A DNA stretch of 64,000 nt from contig NZ_JADQDM010000012.1 of the NCBI RefSeq assembly GCF_015694525.1, positions 62,001 to 126,000 on the forward strand, in the 5' to 3' direction. The position numbers and the translations under genes were made by a program. This DNA comes from Hymenobacter ruricola (GTDB taxonomy: Bacteria > Bacteroidota > Bacteroidia > Cytophagales > Hymenobacteraceae). Shown here piece after piece: positions 31,531 through 39,466 of this stretch (positions within the stretch are counted from its first letter, which is position 1; each line of letters opens with the position of its first letter). The notes under the pieces are model-generated. The model was given only the letters and a program-made list of their open reading frames with translations, was not told where the DNA came from and did no database searches.

Positions 31531-31576
31531 CCCAATAAAAAACCCCGGCCTCGCGAAGCCGGGGTTTTTTATTGGG
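31531..31576. terminator. Bidirectional terminator between convergent genes
   Basis: A 46-base near-perfect palindrome: CCCAATAAAAAACCCCGGC pairs with GCCGGGGTTTTTTATTGGG, with GC core and A/T flanks on both sides, so it can end transcription from 31040-31459 and from the leftward receptor gene. Confidence 0.93.
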
Positions 31577-31618
31577 AATCCAGTGGTAGGAATTGGGACG
31601 AGGGCGGGGCGGGTGGGG

Positions 31619-34105
31619 CTACTGCCCGCCCTGCTTGCTGCCGCCACCTTTCACGTCGTCGTTGGAGATGGACTTGCGCTGCTTGCCTTGCTGCTCGGTG
31701 CCGAAGCGGTAGGCGAAGCTGAGGCGGAAGGAGCGCTGGAAGGACTTGTTCTCGTTCACTTCGTTGAAGTCGGGCGTGTCGGTGGTGCTGCGGTACACCC
31801 AATAGTTGTTGAAGGGCGAGCCAAAGTTCAGGACAAGGTCGGCCTTGTCGTTGAGGAAGGTTTTCTTGGCGCCCAGCTGGTAGTAGAGGTTGGCCGAGTT
31901 GCGGCCCTGGAGGCTGGGCGAAGGCAGGGAGCTGTACATGAATCCTTGCAGGGTGTACTTTTTGGGCAGCTTATAGGAGGTGTTGAGGTTGAGGCTGGCG
32001 GTGAAGCCCGTGCGCTCGATGCCCAGGGCCGGGCTGCGGCGCACGATGTACTGCACGTCGGGCCCGCCGCTGATGTCCCAGCCCTCCACGGGCTTGGCCG
32101 AGCCATAGAAGTTGAGCTGGTAGAAGGTGTTGGCGGCCACGTTGCGGAAGGTTTGCTCGGTGACGTCGGGGCGGTTGGGGGTGAGGCGCACGGACTCGAT
32201 GGCGTTGCCGGTGCGGCGCACCGAGCCGGCGATGTTGAGCGAACCGGCCTTGCCGTTGGTGTTGTAGCTCAGCTCATACGAGTCCGTGATTTCGGGGTCG
32301 AGGCCGGGGTTCCCGAACACGATGTTGTTCGGGTCGGAGCGGTCGACGTAGGGGTTGAGGTAGTCGATGTAGGGCCGGGTGATGCGCTTGCTGTAAGCCA
32401 GGCGCAGGCTGTTGTTGTCGCTGAGGGCGTACTGGGCGCTGCCGTTGGGCAGCCAGGTGAGGTAGCTGCGCGGGGGAATCTCCGAATTGGTGGTGCGGAA
32501 CACGGCCGACAGCTCGGTGCGCTCCAGGCGGGTGCCGCCGCTGAGGGTGAGCTTCTTGCTGGTCTTGCCCGTGTAAGTGAGGTAAGCGGCCTGCACGTTC
32601 TGGTCGTAGCTAAAATCGGTGTTGCGGCCCGGCAGGGGCTGGTAGTCGGGGGTGAGGCCGCGGGTGAGGCCGGCCACATCCGCCACCGAGCCGGTGCGGC
32701 GCCAGATGCTTTTCAGGCCGGTTTCCAGGGTTTGCTTGTCGCCGAAGGGCTGCACGAAGTCGGTTTGCACCGTGACCTCGGTGCCGGGGTTGCGGCCGCG
32801 GCTGCGCTCCCGGTAGTCGGCCAGGCCGTGGCCGGTGTCCTGGTAGGCGTTGCGGAACTCGTCGAAATCGTAGTCGAAGGTGCCGCTGTTGTCGGCGTAC
32901 TGGCCCAGCACGCTCCACTCTCTGCGGGGCAGGGCGAAGGTCTTAGTGTAGGTGCCCGTGATTTCCCCGTTGAAGCCGCTGAACTGGCTGTCGGTGGAGC
33001 GGGTGAACAGCTTATTGTCCGCCGCCACGGGCGTTAGCAAGTTGTAGAGCAGGCTGTTGAAGTTGTGGCCCGCGTAGCGGTTCAGCGAGCTGGTGAGCGA
33101 CAGGCTTTGCTTGTCGCTCAGGTCGTAGTCGAGCCCCACCGTGGCGTACACCCATTGGCCGCCGTAGTCGCCGTCGCCGGTTTGGGTGAGGGAGGTGCCG
33201 TCGTTCTTGCCCACGCGCACGCGGCTGAACTCGTTGGGCCCGTACCAGCCGCCGGTGCCCCCGGCCGAGGTGAAGCCGAACTTGCCTTTGCGGAAGTTGA
33301 GCGAGGCATTGCCGTTGGAGTTGCGGTTGCCGCCCGCGGCGCTCACCCGGCCGTTCAGGCCCTGGTCCACGCCCTTTTTCAGCACGATGTTGATGATGCC
33401 GGCGGTGCCTTCGCCATCGTATTTGGCCGGCGGGGTGGTGATGACTTCCACGCTCTGAATCTGCTCGGCGGGGATGCCTTTCAGGGCCTCGGCCAGGTTG
33501 CTGGCCAGGGTGGGCGAGGGCTTGTTGTTGATGAGCACCTTGAAGTTGCTGCTGCCGCGCATGGTCACGTTGCCGTCGCCGTCCACGGCCAGCAGGGGGG
33601 CTTTGCGCAGCACGTCGGCGGCGGTGCCACCGGCGTTGGTCACGTCCTGGTCGGCGTTGTACACCAAGCGGTCGGGGCGTACTTCCACCACCGGCTTGGT
33701 CCCGATGACCACGGCCTCGGCCAGGGCCGTGCCCGCCGTGGGCAGCCGGAACGTGCCCACGTCGGTGGCGCCGGCCGTGATGGTCACGGCTTTGGTTTGG
33801 GTGCCGTAGCCCACGTAGCTCACCCGCAGGCGGGCCGGGCCGGGGGCCAGCTTGCCGAGGGCGAAGCGGCCGTTGTCGTCGGCGGCCACGCCCGTAATGG
33901 GCTTGTCGTTGGGGGCGGGCGGCAGCAGCACCACGGTGGCGTAGGGCACGGGCTCCTTTTTCAGGGAGTCGAGCACGGTGCCGGTGAGCGAGCCGGTGCC
34001 GGTGGCCACGGCGGGGGCCGGCGGGGCTTGCTGGGCCCGGGCCGCCGGGGGCGCGAGGGCGGCCAGCAAGAAGCCGACCAGCAGCAGGTGGTAGCGAAAC
34101 GTCAT
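31619..34105 (-). CDS. Outer-membrane beta-barrel receptor (TonB-dependent type)
   Basis: A complete 828-residue outer-membrane protein. Signal peptide (ends PPAARAQ), carboxypeptidase-like regulatory domain at about residues 37-120 (GSLTGTVLDSLKKEPVPYATVVLLP...GRFALGKL), plug at about 125-250 (RPDRLVYNADQDVTNAGGTAADVLRKAP, VLINNKPSP, TTPPAKYDGEGTAGIINIVLKKG) and a barrel to the C-terminus. It belongs to the outer-membrane beta-barrel family that resembles TonB receptors, but I see no clear TonB box. It is a paralogue of the truncated gene at 1-602. The ATG at 34105 starts the signal peptide; the longer frame begins with TTG. Confidence 0.93.
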   Translation of the reverse strand: MTFRYHLLLVGFLLAALAPPAARAQQAPPAPAVATGTGSLTGTVLDSLKKEPVPYATVVLLPPAPNDKPITGVAADDNGRFALGKLAPGPARLRVSYVGYGTQTKAVTITAGATDVGTFRLPTAGTALAEAVVIGTKPVVEVRPDRLVYNADQDVTNAGGTAADVLRKAPLLAVDGDGNVTMRGSSNFKVLINNKPSPTLASNLAEALKGIPAEQIQSVEVITTPPAKYDGEGTAGIINIVLKKGVDQGLNGRVSAAGGNRNSNGNASLNFRKGKFGFTSAGGTGGWYGPNEFSRVRVGKNDGTSLTQTGDGDYGGQWVYATVGLDYDLSDKQSLSLTSSLNRYAGHNFNSLLYNLLTPVAADNKLFTRSTDSQFSGFNGEITGTYTKTFALPRREWSVLGQYADNSGTFDYDFDEFRNAYQDTGHGLADYRERSRGRNPGTEVTVQTDFVQPFGDKQTLETGLKSIWRRTGSVADVAGLTRGLTPDYQPLPGRNTDFSYDQNVQAAYLTYTGKTSKKLTLSGGTRLERTELSAVFRTTNSEIPPRSYLTWLPNGSAQYALSDNNSLRLAYSKRITRPYIDYLNPYVDRSDPNNIVFGNPGLDPEITDSYELSYNTNGKAGSLNIAGSVRRTGNAIESVRLTPNRPDVTEQTFRNVAANTFYQLNFYGSAKPVEGWDISGGPDVQYIVRRSPALGIERTGFTASLNLNTSYKLPKKYTLQGFMYSSLPSPSLQGRNSANLYYQLGAKKTFLNDKADLVLNFGSPFNNYWVYRSTTDTPDFNEVNENKSFQRSFRLSFAYRFGTEQQGKQRKSISNDDVKGGGSKQGGQ

Positions 34106-34540
34106 AGCAGATGCAGAAAAAAAGGTATCGGGGGCAAGGAGACGAAACAGCGGCCGCACGTTGCAGCCGGCGCGGTTACGCAAGGATTATCTTTTGTAAG
34201 AGGCGGCCGGAGCGGGGCGGGCGGTTGCGGGCTAGGGAAAGGAGAAGGGGGTATGGCGCGACTGGCCGGGCGGGGGCAAGCCCCGCCCCTACATCGTTGG
34301 GGAAGCACTGATTATTGCCAGCGCAACCGGGGGATTTTTATGGGGGTACCGGGAATTGTTCGATTCGTTACAGGCGGCAGGAATTTTTTGGCAGGCATTG
34401 CCGCCGGCTGGCTGAACCACAGGACAAAGATGAGGCGCTGCCGGGCCGCCCACGTCTCAGATGATGAATTGAGACGTCTTGATTTAGGGGTTGGGGCTTG
34501 CGGGGGGTGAGGTGAACCGCCAGAACGACCCCCTCCTCCA
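34106..34540. repeat. Gene-free region with two small palindromes
   Basis: This gap between two leftward genes holds GGGCGGGG/CCCCGCCC (34268-34288, loop of 5), followed by CTACA, a dispersed type of element, and ACGTCTCA/TGAGACGT (34452-34477). The receptor promoter must lie here, but no exact -7 match is seen on the minus strand. No convincing small gene. Confidence 0.5.
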
Positions 34541-34542
34541 CC

Positions 34543-34575
34543 AAAAAGCCCTTCCGGCCGAACCGAAAGGGCTTC
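34543..34575 (-). terminator. Terminator of the 34601-35239 gene
   Basis: The stem AAGCCCTT/AAGGGCTT with a 13-base loop lies 26 bases past the stop codon; read leftward it continues into a run of T. Confidence 0.8.
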
Positions 34576-34600
34576 TTTTCACTGGCAATGCCTGCCCCGC

Positions 34601-35239
34601 TTATTGCACCAGCCGGGTTTTGATGGCCGAATACTGCGGCGCCGTGGTGGAGCCGGTGAGGGCGGCCACCTTCACCCACACGCGGGTGCCGGAAGGGAAG
34701 GGACCGATTTCGCGCTCGCGCCCGCCCCCCACGGCCACCTCCCACTGCGATTCGGGCAGCGTGTTGTCGGTGGTGAAGCGGATGAGGTTTTGCACGGTGC
34801 CGGGGGGGCGGCTGAAGCGCAGCAGCAGGCAGCCGGGGGTGCCGCCATCCAACAGCTCGAACTCCATGAGGGCCGTGGCCGGCGCCAGCGACTGCGAGGC
34901 CCCCGTGCCCGTGGTGGCCGCCAGCGTGAGCCCCGCCGACAGCAGCGCCGGCTCGTTGGCGGGGTAGTCCAGGTTCAGGCGCTTGGCCAGGCGGTTGAGC
35001 TGCGCCGTCACGGCTTGCCGCAGTTGGTCGCGCTGGGCCGTTTGGGCCGGGCTGGGGTAGTCCACGGCCGCCACGGCGGTGTCGTAGGCCTCCAGGGCCA
35101 GGTCCAGGTCTTTGCTTAGCTTGTCGCCGTCGGCGATGAAGGCGCTGGCCGCCGTTTGGCGCACCACGCTGTGGCCGAAGGGCGATACGGCGTCGACCAG
35201 TAAGCTGCTGTAGTCTTCAATGAGTTTGGGTTTGCGCAT
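34601..35239 (-). CDS. Hypothetical protein (helical N-terminus, beta-sandwich C-terminus)
   Basis: A 212-residue protein with no signal peptide. The first half is helical (MRKPKLIEDYSSLLVDAV, DKLSKDLDLALEAYDTAVAAV, QLNRLAKRLNLDY). The second half looks like a fibronectin type III sandwich: SLAPATALMEFELLDGGTPGCLLLRFSRPPG, LPESQWEV, GPFPSGTRVWVKVAALTGSTTAPQYSA. This layout occurs in hypothetical proteins of Hymenobacter-type genomes; no function is known to me. The ATG at 35239 is preferred over a frame reaching 35479, which runs through unrelated Arg/Pro-rich sequence. Confidence 0.7.
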   Translation of the reverse strand: MRKPKLIEDYSSLLVDAVSPFGHSVVRQTAASAFIADGDKLSKDLDLALEAYDTAVAAVDYPSPAQTAQRDQLRQAVTAQLNRLAKRLNLDYPANEPALLSAGLTLAATTGTGASQSLAPATALMEFELLDGGTPGCLLLRFSRPPGTVQNLIRFTTDNTLPESQWEVAVGGGREREIGPFPSGTRVWVKVAALTGSTTAPQYSAIKTRLVQ

Positions 35240-35554
35240 GTTGAATGAGAAAATGGGAGTAGATGAATAGCCGAATGTAGTGGCGCCAAACGCGCTGGCA
35301 ACCACTCCTTTTCCGGCCGTGGTGGCGCACTCCGCCGGCTCCGGCCGCCACCGTCCCAGGCTGGGACAGCGGTGGCGAAGCCACGGCCGCCGCTTAGGGC
35401 ACTTTCTATCTTCCGCGGCCACTATCTGCACAGCAGCGGGGCGCGGCAGGCCGGCATCCTCCCATTTTGGTACAAGCAACGGGCTGGTTTACCTTGGTTG
35501 GAAAAGCCATAATCTTGTACATAAGCTGCTCGTTTTCATTACCGACCCGGCTGA

Positions 35555-35603
35555 AAATGAATCGGCCCATGCGGAATAGCTTCCCGCATGGGCCGATTCA
35601 TTT
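35555..35603. repeat. Perfect 20-base inverted repeat
   Basis: The arms at 35555-35574 and 35584-35603 (AAATGAATCGGCCCATGCGG and its complement) enclose 9 bases. It begins a cluster of palindromes that runs to 36078. Confidence 0.9.
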
Positions 35604-35670
35604 CCGGCAAGTCCGGTTTTGCATTCGGCAACGGCCGGAAAGCAAAAAGCCGTGGCCGGATGCGTGGCCG

Positions 35671-35760
35671 CGCCTGCCGGATGGTTTTCCGGACATGCCG
35701 AATGGCTTTCCGCAAGTGCGGGAAATCATCCGGCATGTCCGGAAAACCATCCGGCAGGCG
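35671..35760. repeat. 90-base hairpin with 30-base perfect arms
   Basis: 35671-35700 is the exact complement of 35731-35760, and the inner 14 bases on each side pair imperfectly (CTTTCCGCA with TGCGGGAAA), leaving a loop of about three bases. The arms contain CCGGATGGTTTTCCGGACAT, itself made of short CCGGA/TCCGG units, which also appear in the sequence just before the hairpin. Confidence 0.9.
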
Positions 35761-35844
35761 CGGCGGGAAACGGATTCTTCTTGCCGGGACGCGGTGCCGC
35801 CCATGCCTGTTGTGGGGAACCACCTGTGAAGAACGGCGCATGGA

Positions 35845-36078
35845 GTAGCGCGGACTCTGTAGTCCGCGTCCCGGAACGGCATTCAACCGGCGTTAACGGC
35901 GCAGGGACGCGGACTACAGAGTCCGCGCTACTCATGAACGGCGCACGGAGTAGCGCGGACTCTGTAGTCCGCGTCCCCGCGCCATTTGTTCCGTTCAACT
36001 ATCCGCCGGGGACGCGGACTACAGAGTCCGCGCTACATCCGGCCGGCGCGGCGACGCGGACTACAGAGTCCGCGCTAC
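35845..36078. repeat. Five alternating copies of a 28-base element, core GCGGACTCTGTAGTCCGC
   Basis: Copies lie at 35845-35872 (+), 35904-35931 (-), 35950-35977 (+), 36009-36036 (-) and 36051-36078 (-). Each reads GTAGC-GCGGACTCTGTAGTCCGC-GTCCC, nearly identical, with 14-32 bases between. The core is itself palindromic. The last copy ends one base before the stop codon of the methyltransferase fragment. A sister pair with A/T substitutions (GCGAACTTTGTAGTTCGC) lies at 61552-61632. Confidence 0.9.
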
Positions 36079-36079
36079 G

Positions 36080-37396
36080 CTACCCGGCTTTGCGCGCCCG
36101 CCTGGCTTTGGCTGGCGCTGTCCGGCGGTTGGGGGCCGGCAGCAGGGGCTCGGCCAACTGCCGGTAGAGGCCAAACAGGTATTCAAGGCGGCTGAGCTCG
36201 GTGGGGAAAGCGGCCGGGCGGTAGCACAAGTCCACGGCCCTATCGAGGGCGGCGTGGGCCTGGGCCAGCGCGGGCGGCATGGTGAGCGGGTCGTAGAGCA
36301 GGGCCAGCGTGGCGTCCGGAAACTCGGCCCGGGCGGCCAGCACGCGGGCGGCGGCGGCTTCCACGGCGGCGGTTTGTTTCGGGCTGGGGCTGGGGGGAAA
36401 GGGGTAGTTGTTGTAGACTATATCTTTTGAATATTGATAGTCACTCTTTAGCCTTCCAGTTACATGCCGCATCCATGCCATATGCATTGTAGAAGTGAGG
36501 ACGCCGAATAAATAGGGTGTGGCATCAGCAATAAGCCGTAGCTTATCACCGCACATGAACTCAGGTGTTAGAAAAGCAATAGGGATAAAGCGTCGCCGCT
36601 CTGATGATACTTGCGGCAGGGCCAGAAAAGGTTTTGTAGGGACAAACGACGTGTGAAATCGGGTCGGTGTTAATGCAAGTTTTTTGGTTGGAAGACTGTC
36701 ACTGCTGTCCCGAAAGACTCTCACCGCTTCAATCAGCTTCTTAGCCTCTGGCAGTTTTGACAATTCAGTTGGCGAAGCATCGCCTAGCCATAGGCACCAA
36801 CGCTCGGTGCCATTGATAAACTCTTCCCCGCCAAGCCATCTTTTAAAGTAGGGAGCCGCTTGAGGCTCTTTGCGTAAGAATTCTTCTTTTCGCTCAGGGG
36901 TAAATAAGTAATTGCCACCGTCGATAGGCTTATTGCCGGACACCATTGCCGGAACTGGACTCAGCGGACGGCTTCGGCTACCGACTAATACGTTTTCGCC
37001 ATCCACCAAATAAGGATTGATGTTGGCCACCTTCAATTCCAAAGGCTCGCTACGCGGAGTGGCGTAGTCGAATAGTCGGGCGGGACGCTTTTCCGTTCCA
37101 AAGCCGACGATGACACAGAAAACCGCCGCCGTGCCCCGCGCTTCATTGTTCCATTTGAAGGTGCGGTGAGCGAACTGAATGTGCATGTGGTAGCGGTTCA
37201 GCATTTCGCCCCACAGGATGCTCACTTGCTCACCCTGAGTAATGGAATTGGTGCTCACAAACGCCGCCCGGATGGCCGTGCTCTCAATAAAGCGGGCGGC
37301 TTTGAGGTACCAGCCGGCCACGTAGTCGAGCACGCCGGCGCCGGGCAGCTTGGCACCGGCCACGCCCAGCAAATCCTGGCGCTGCTGAGCCGTCAT
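36080..37396 (-). CDS. MmeI-like restriction-modification enzyme, C-terminal half (out of frame)
   Basis: A 438-residue open frame that begins with an internal ATG directly after the catalytic NPPFVGSKL block, so it cannot itself be a methyltransferase. It contains the rest of the methylase domain (VSTNSITQGEQVSILWGEMLNRYHMHIQFAHRTFKWNNEARGTAAV), the target-recognition domain (about residues 105-330) and the C-terminal helical part with YNNYPFPPSPS. These blocks are typical of MmeI/type IIL enzymes. The recognition-domain DNA (about 36410-37170) is clearly poorer in G+C (40-45% in the lines at 36421-36540) than the rest. The frame continues upstream as EYYVLGNPPFVGSK, through the heptamer repeat. 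Confidence 0.88.
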   Translation of the reverse strand: MTAQQRQDLLGVAGAKLPGAGVLDYVAGWYLKAARFIESTAIRAAFVSTNSITQGEQVSILWGEMLNRYHMHIQFAHRTFKWNNEARGTAAVFCVIVGFGTEKRPARLFDYATPRSEPLELKVANINPYLVDGENVLVGSRSRPLSPVPAMVSGNKPIDGGNYLFTPERKEEFLRKEPQAAPYFKRWLGGEEFINGTERWCLWLGDASPTELSKLPEAKKLIEAVRVFRDSSDSLPTKKLALTPTRFHTSFVPTKPFLALPQVSSERRRFIPIAFLTPEFMCGDKLRLIADATPYLFGVLTSTMHMAWMRHVTGRLKSDYQYSKDIVYNNYPFPPSPSPKQTAAVEAAAARVLAARAEFPDATLALLYDPLTMPPALAQAHAALDRAVDLCYRPAAFPTELSRLEYLFGLYRQLAEPLLPAPNRRTAPAKARRARKAG

Positions 37397-37407
37397 AAGC
37401 TTGGACC

Positions 37408-38949
37408 CTACAAATGGTGGATTGCCGAGGACATAGTACTCCGTCGCGTGTCGCGTGTCGCGTGTCGCGTGTCGCGTGTCGCGTTTTTATTATCAGGCGT
37501 CGCGCTGTTGGTATCCTCTCCTATTACTGTATAACCGGGCAAGTTCAATACCTCAGCCCAATCTTGCAAGAGGGCATTACCAATAACAATGCGGGCGGTG
37601 CGGACCAGGGGCAGGCGTACGTAGCGGTTGCCGAAGGTGGCAGAAAGCTGGAGGTTGAGCTGGTGGTCGATGAGCCACATGGCCACTTCGGCAATGCGGG
37701 CGGCGAATTCTTCGAGCTCGATGCCGTGGGCCTGGTCTACCTGCACCAGGGCGTAGAGGCTAAGGTTCACGGTTTGGCCATTGGCGAGCTGGGGCGCCAG
37801 CAGGCGGGCCAGCACCTCGTGTTCGAGCAGGCGCAGTTCCCGGTAGGTCACCACCAGGAAGTTGCCGCAGCCGCAGCTCGGGTCCAGGAAATGGATGGTT
37901 TCGAGGCGGCGGTGCAGGGCGTCGAGCTTGGGACGGCTGCTGCCGGCCTGGGCCAGCTCCTGGCGCAACTCGTCGAGGAACAAGGGCTGAATGACCTTCA
38001 GAATGTTTTGCTCGGAGGTGTAGTGGGCGCCCAGGGTGCGGCGGCGGGCCGGGTCGGCAATGCTCTGGAACAAAGAGCCGAACACGGCCGGTGAAATCCG
38101 GCTCCAATCGAAGTACGTGGACCGGATGAGCTGCGCCCGAGTATCCTCGGTGAAGGCCGGGAACCGGAAATCTTCCCGAAAGAGGGCCCCGTTCACGTAG
38201 GGGAGGCTGGCCAGGTAGGCCGGCAAGGCCCGGGGGCGCTCGGCTTCGGGCTGGTCGAGGGTGTGGAAGAACTGGGCCAGCCGGGGGCCAAGGTCGGAGC
38301 CGTCGGGGGCGGTGTGGTTTTCGAGAAAGGCCCGGAACTCATCGGGCTCGAAGATGGCCGTGTCTTCGGCGAACAGGCAGAACAGCAGGCGCACGAGCAG
38401 GACTTCGAGGGCGTGGCCGTGGTAGCCGCCCGCGAGCAGGGCGTCGTGCAGGGCGGCCATGAGCTCGGCGGCTTCGGCGTTGGCGGGGTCGTCGGGGGCG
38501 GTGGCGTGGGTCTGGTAGCCGCTCAGGAAGCCGAAGAGGTGGAGGTGCTCGGGCAGCTCGGGCAGGCCGAACTGGGTTTCCTGGCCGGTGTCGAGGTCGT
38601 GGAGGCGGAAGCGGGCGAAGTCGGAAACCAGAACGTAGCGGGGCAGCTTGTAGTCGGGCAGGCCGGGGAAGTAGTCGCGGGCCTGCTGGGTGGCTTTGGC
38701 CAGGTCGCGCCCCAGGGTTTTCTGCTCCACAATTAGCTTGCCGGGGATGAACATGTCGATGAAGCCCTGGCCGCCGTCGGCCTTCTTCACGGGCACCTCA
38801 AACTGGGCCACCCGCCGCCGGTTCTGCCCAAACACGTCCAGAAAATCGCGCCAGAAGCTCTGCGACTCGGCCCGCTCGGAGGCAGTATCGGCATACTCAA
38901 GGGCAAACGCGGTGGCGCGGTGGCGCAGCTCAGCCAGGGACAGGGGCAT
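37408..38949 (-). CDS. MmeI-like (type IIL/IIG) restriction-modification enzyme, N-terminal half
   Basis: A 513-residue open frame. The N-terminus carries a PD-(D/E)xK nuclease core, GFIDMFIPGKLIVEQKT (Asp, then Glu-x-Lys), near residues 65-80. A helical spacer with LLVRLLFCLFAEDTAIF and the connector YFDWSRISPAVFGSLFQSI...RRTLGAHYTSEQNILKVI lead to SAM motif I FLDPSCGCGNFL near residue 345. The true protein should then continue into NPPF, but the frame is lost in the heptamer repeat and ends with 11 extra residues. Both halves joined with one added repeat give 958 residues, the size of the MmeI family (about 900-1000). Such enzymes methylate one strand and cut about 20 bases away. Confidence 0.92.
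   Translation of the reverse strand: MPLSLAELRHRATAFALEYADTASERAESQSFWRDFLDVFGQNRRRVAQFEVPVKKADGGQGFIDMFIPGKLIVEQKTLGRDLAKATQQARDYFPGLPDYKLPRYVLVSDFARFRLHDLDTGQETQFGLPELPEHLHLFGFLSGYQTHATAPDDPANAEAAELMAALHDALLAGGYHGHALEVLLVRLLFCLFAEDTAIFEPDEFRAFLENHTAPDGSDLGPRLAQFFHTLDQPEAERPRALPAYLASLPYVNGALFREDFRFPAFTEDTRAQLIRSTYFDWSRISPAVFGSLFQSIADPARRRTLGAHYTSEQNILKVIQPLFLDELRQELAQAGSSRPKLDALHRRLETIHFLDPSCGCGNFLVVTYRELRLLEHEVLARLLAPQLANGQTVNLSLYALVQVDQAHGIELEEFAARIAEVAMWLIDHQLNLQLSATFGNRYVRLPLVRTARIVIGNALLQDWAEVLNLPGYTVIGEDTNSATPDNKNATRDTRHATRDTRRSTMSSAIHHL
37443..37482. repeat. Heptanucleotide tandem repeat (GTGTCGC) x 5.7, putative phase switch
   Basis: On the coding (minus) strand there are five perfect GCGACAC units plus GCGAC. 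The unit length of 7 shifts the frame by one for each copy gained or lost. With the present number the N-terminal frame leaves the repeat in the wrong frame and stops at 37408. One more copy (or two fewer) makes the frame read ATEYYVLGNPPFVGSKLM and fuses both halves. Confidence 0.95.
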
Positions 38950-39090
38950 AAAAACGAAGAGGTAGATGAAAAGCGGAAGGTAAGCGGCGGAACCGGCACT
39001 CCCCTCCTTTTCTAAGGAGGGGATGTTTGCGCGCCGCGCAAACCGGGGTGGTTGCCCTCGTTGAACGACACCCGAACCAAGCCCCCCTCC

Positions 39091-39167
39091 GTCCCGCTGA
39101 ACATATCACCCGCCATCCTGAGCGCAACACCTGTCCCGCTGAACATATCGCCTGTCATCCTGAGCGC
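39091..39167. repeat. Tandem direct repeat of a 35-base segment
   Basis: 39091-39125 and 39133-39167 both read GTCCCGCTGAACATATC...CATCCTGAGCGC, with three differences. The second copy is the left arm of the large inverted repeat that follows. Confidence 0.85.
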
Positions 39168-39287
39168 AGCGAAGGACCTTATCACGCTGGCGCTCCTTAC
39201 TTTATGATTACTACAAGTTGTTCTTCGGCGATAAGGTCCTTCGCTGCGCTCAGGATGACAGGCGATATGTTCAGCGGGACAGGTGTT
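39126..39287. repeat. Large inverted repeat with 58-base perfect arms
   Basis: The arms at 39126-39183 and 39230-39287 are exact complements around a 46-base A/T-richer centre. The inner half (CATCCTGAGCGCAGCGAAGG) is the same core as at 62414-62497 and the right arm at 20706-20733. It has the form of a non-autonomous transposable palindrome, but no terminal duplication can be proved here. Confidence 0.9.
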
Positions 39288-39466
39288 GCGCGTTAGCTGG
39301 CAGCTGTTGCGCGCCGCCCAACAACCAGTACAGCATCCATACAGGAGCGGGCAGAACCCTTCATCCCTCCCTATCTTTTCCCAAAATAGTACCACACCGG
39401 GCAGTCCGGCCGTAGCTTTACCGATGCCAAGCCAGCGCGTTGCCGGGCGAATAACGCACTGACTTG

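Noticed and set aside
35619..36167. Open frames with repeated SADSVVRVP / GTRTTESAL peptides
   Set aside because: They are translations of the five alternating 28-base elements; the frames appear on both strands and have no start context.
37408..37500. Programmed ribosomal frameshift joining the two halves of the restriction enzyme
   Set aside because: There is no slippery heptamer with downstream structure; the tandem 7-base repeat explains the frame change more simply.
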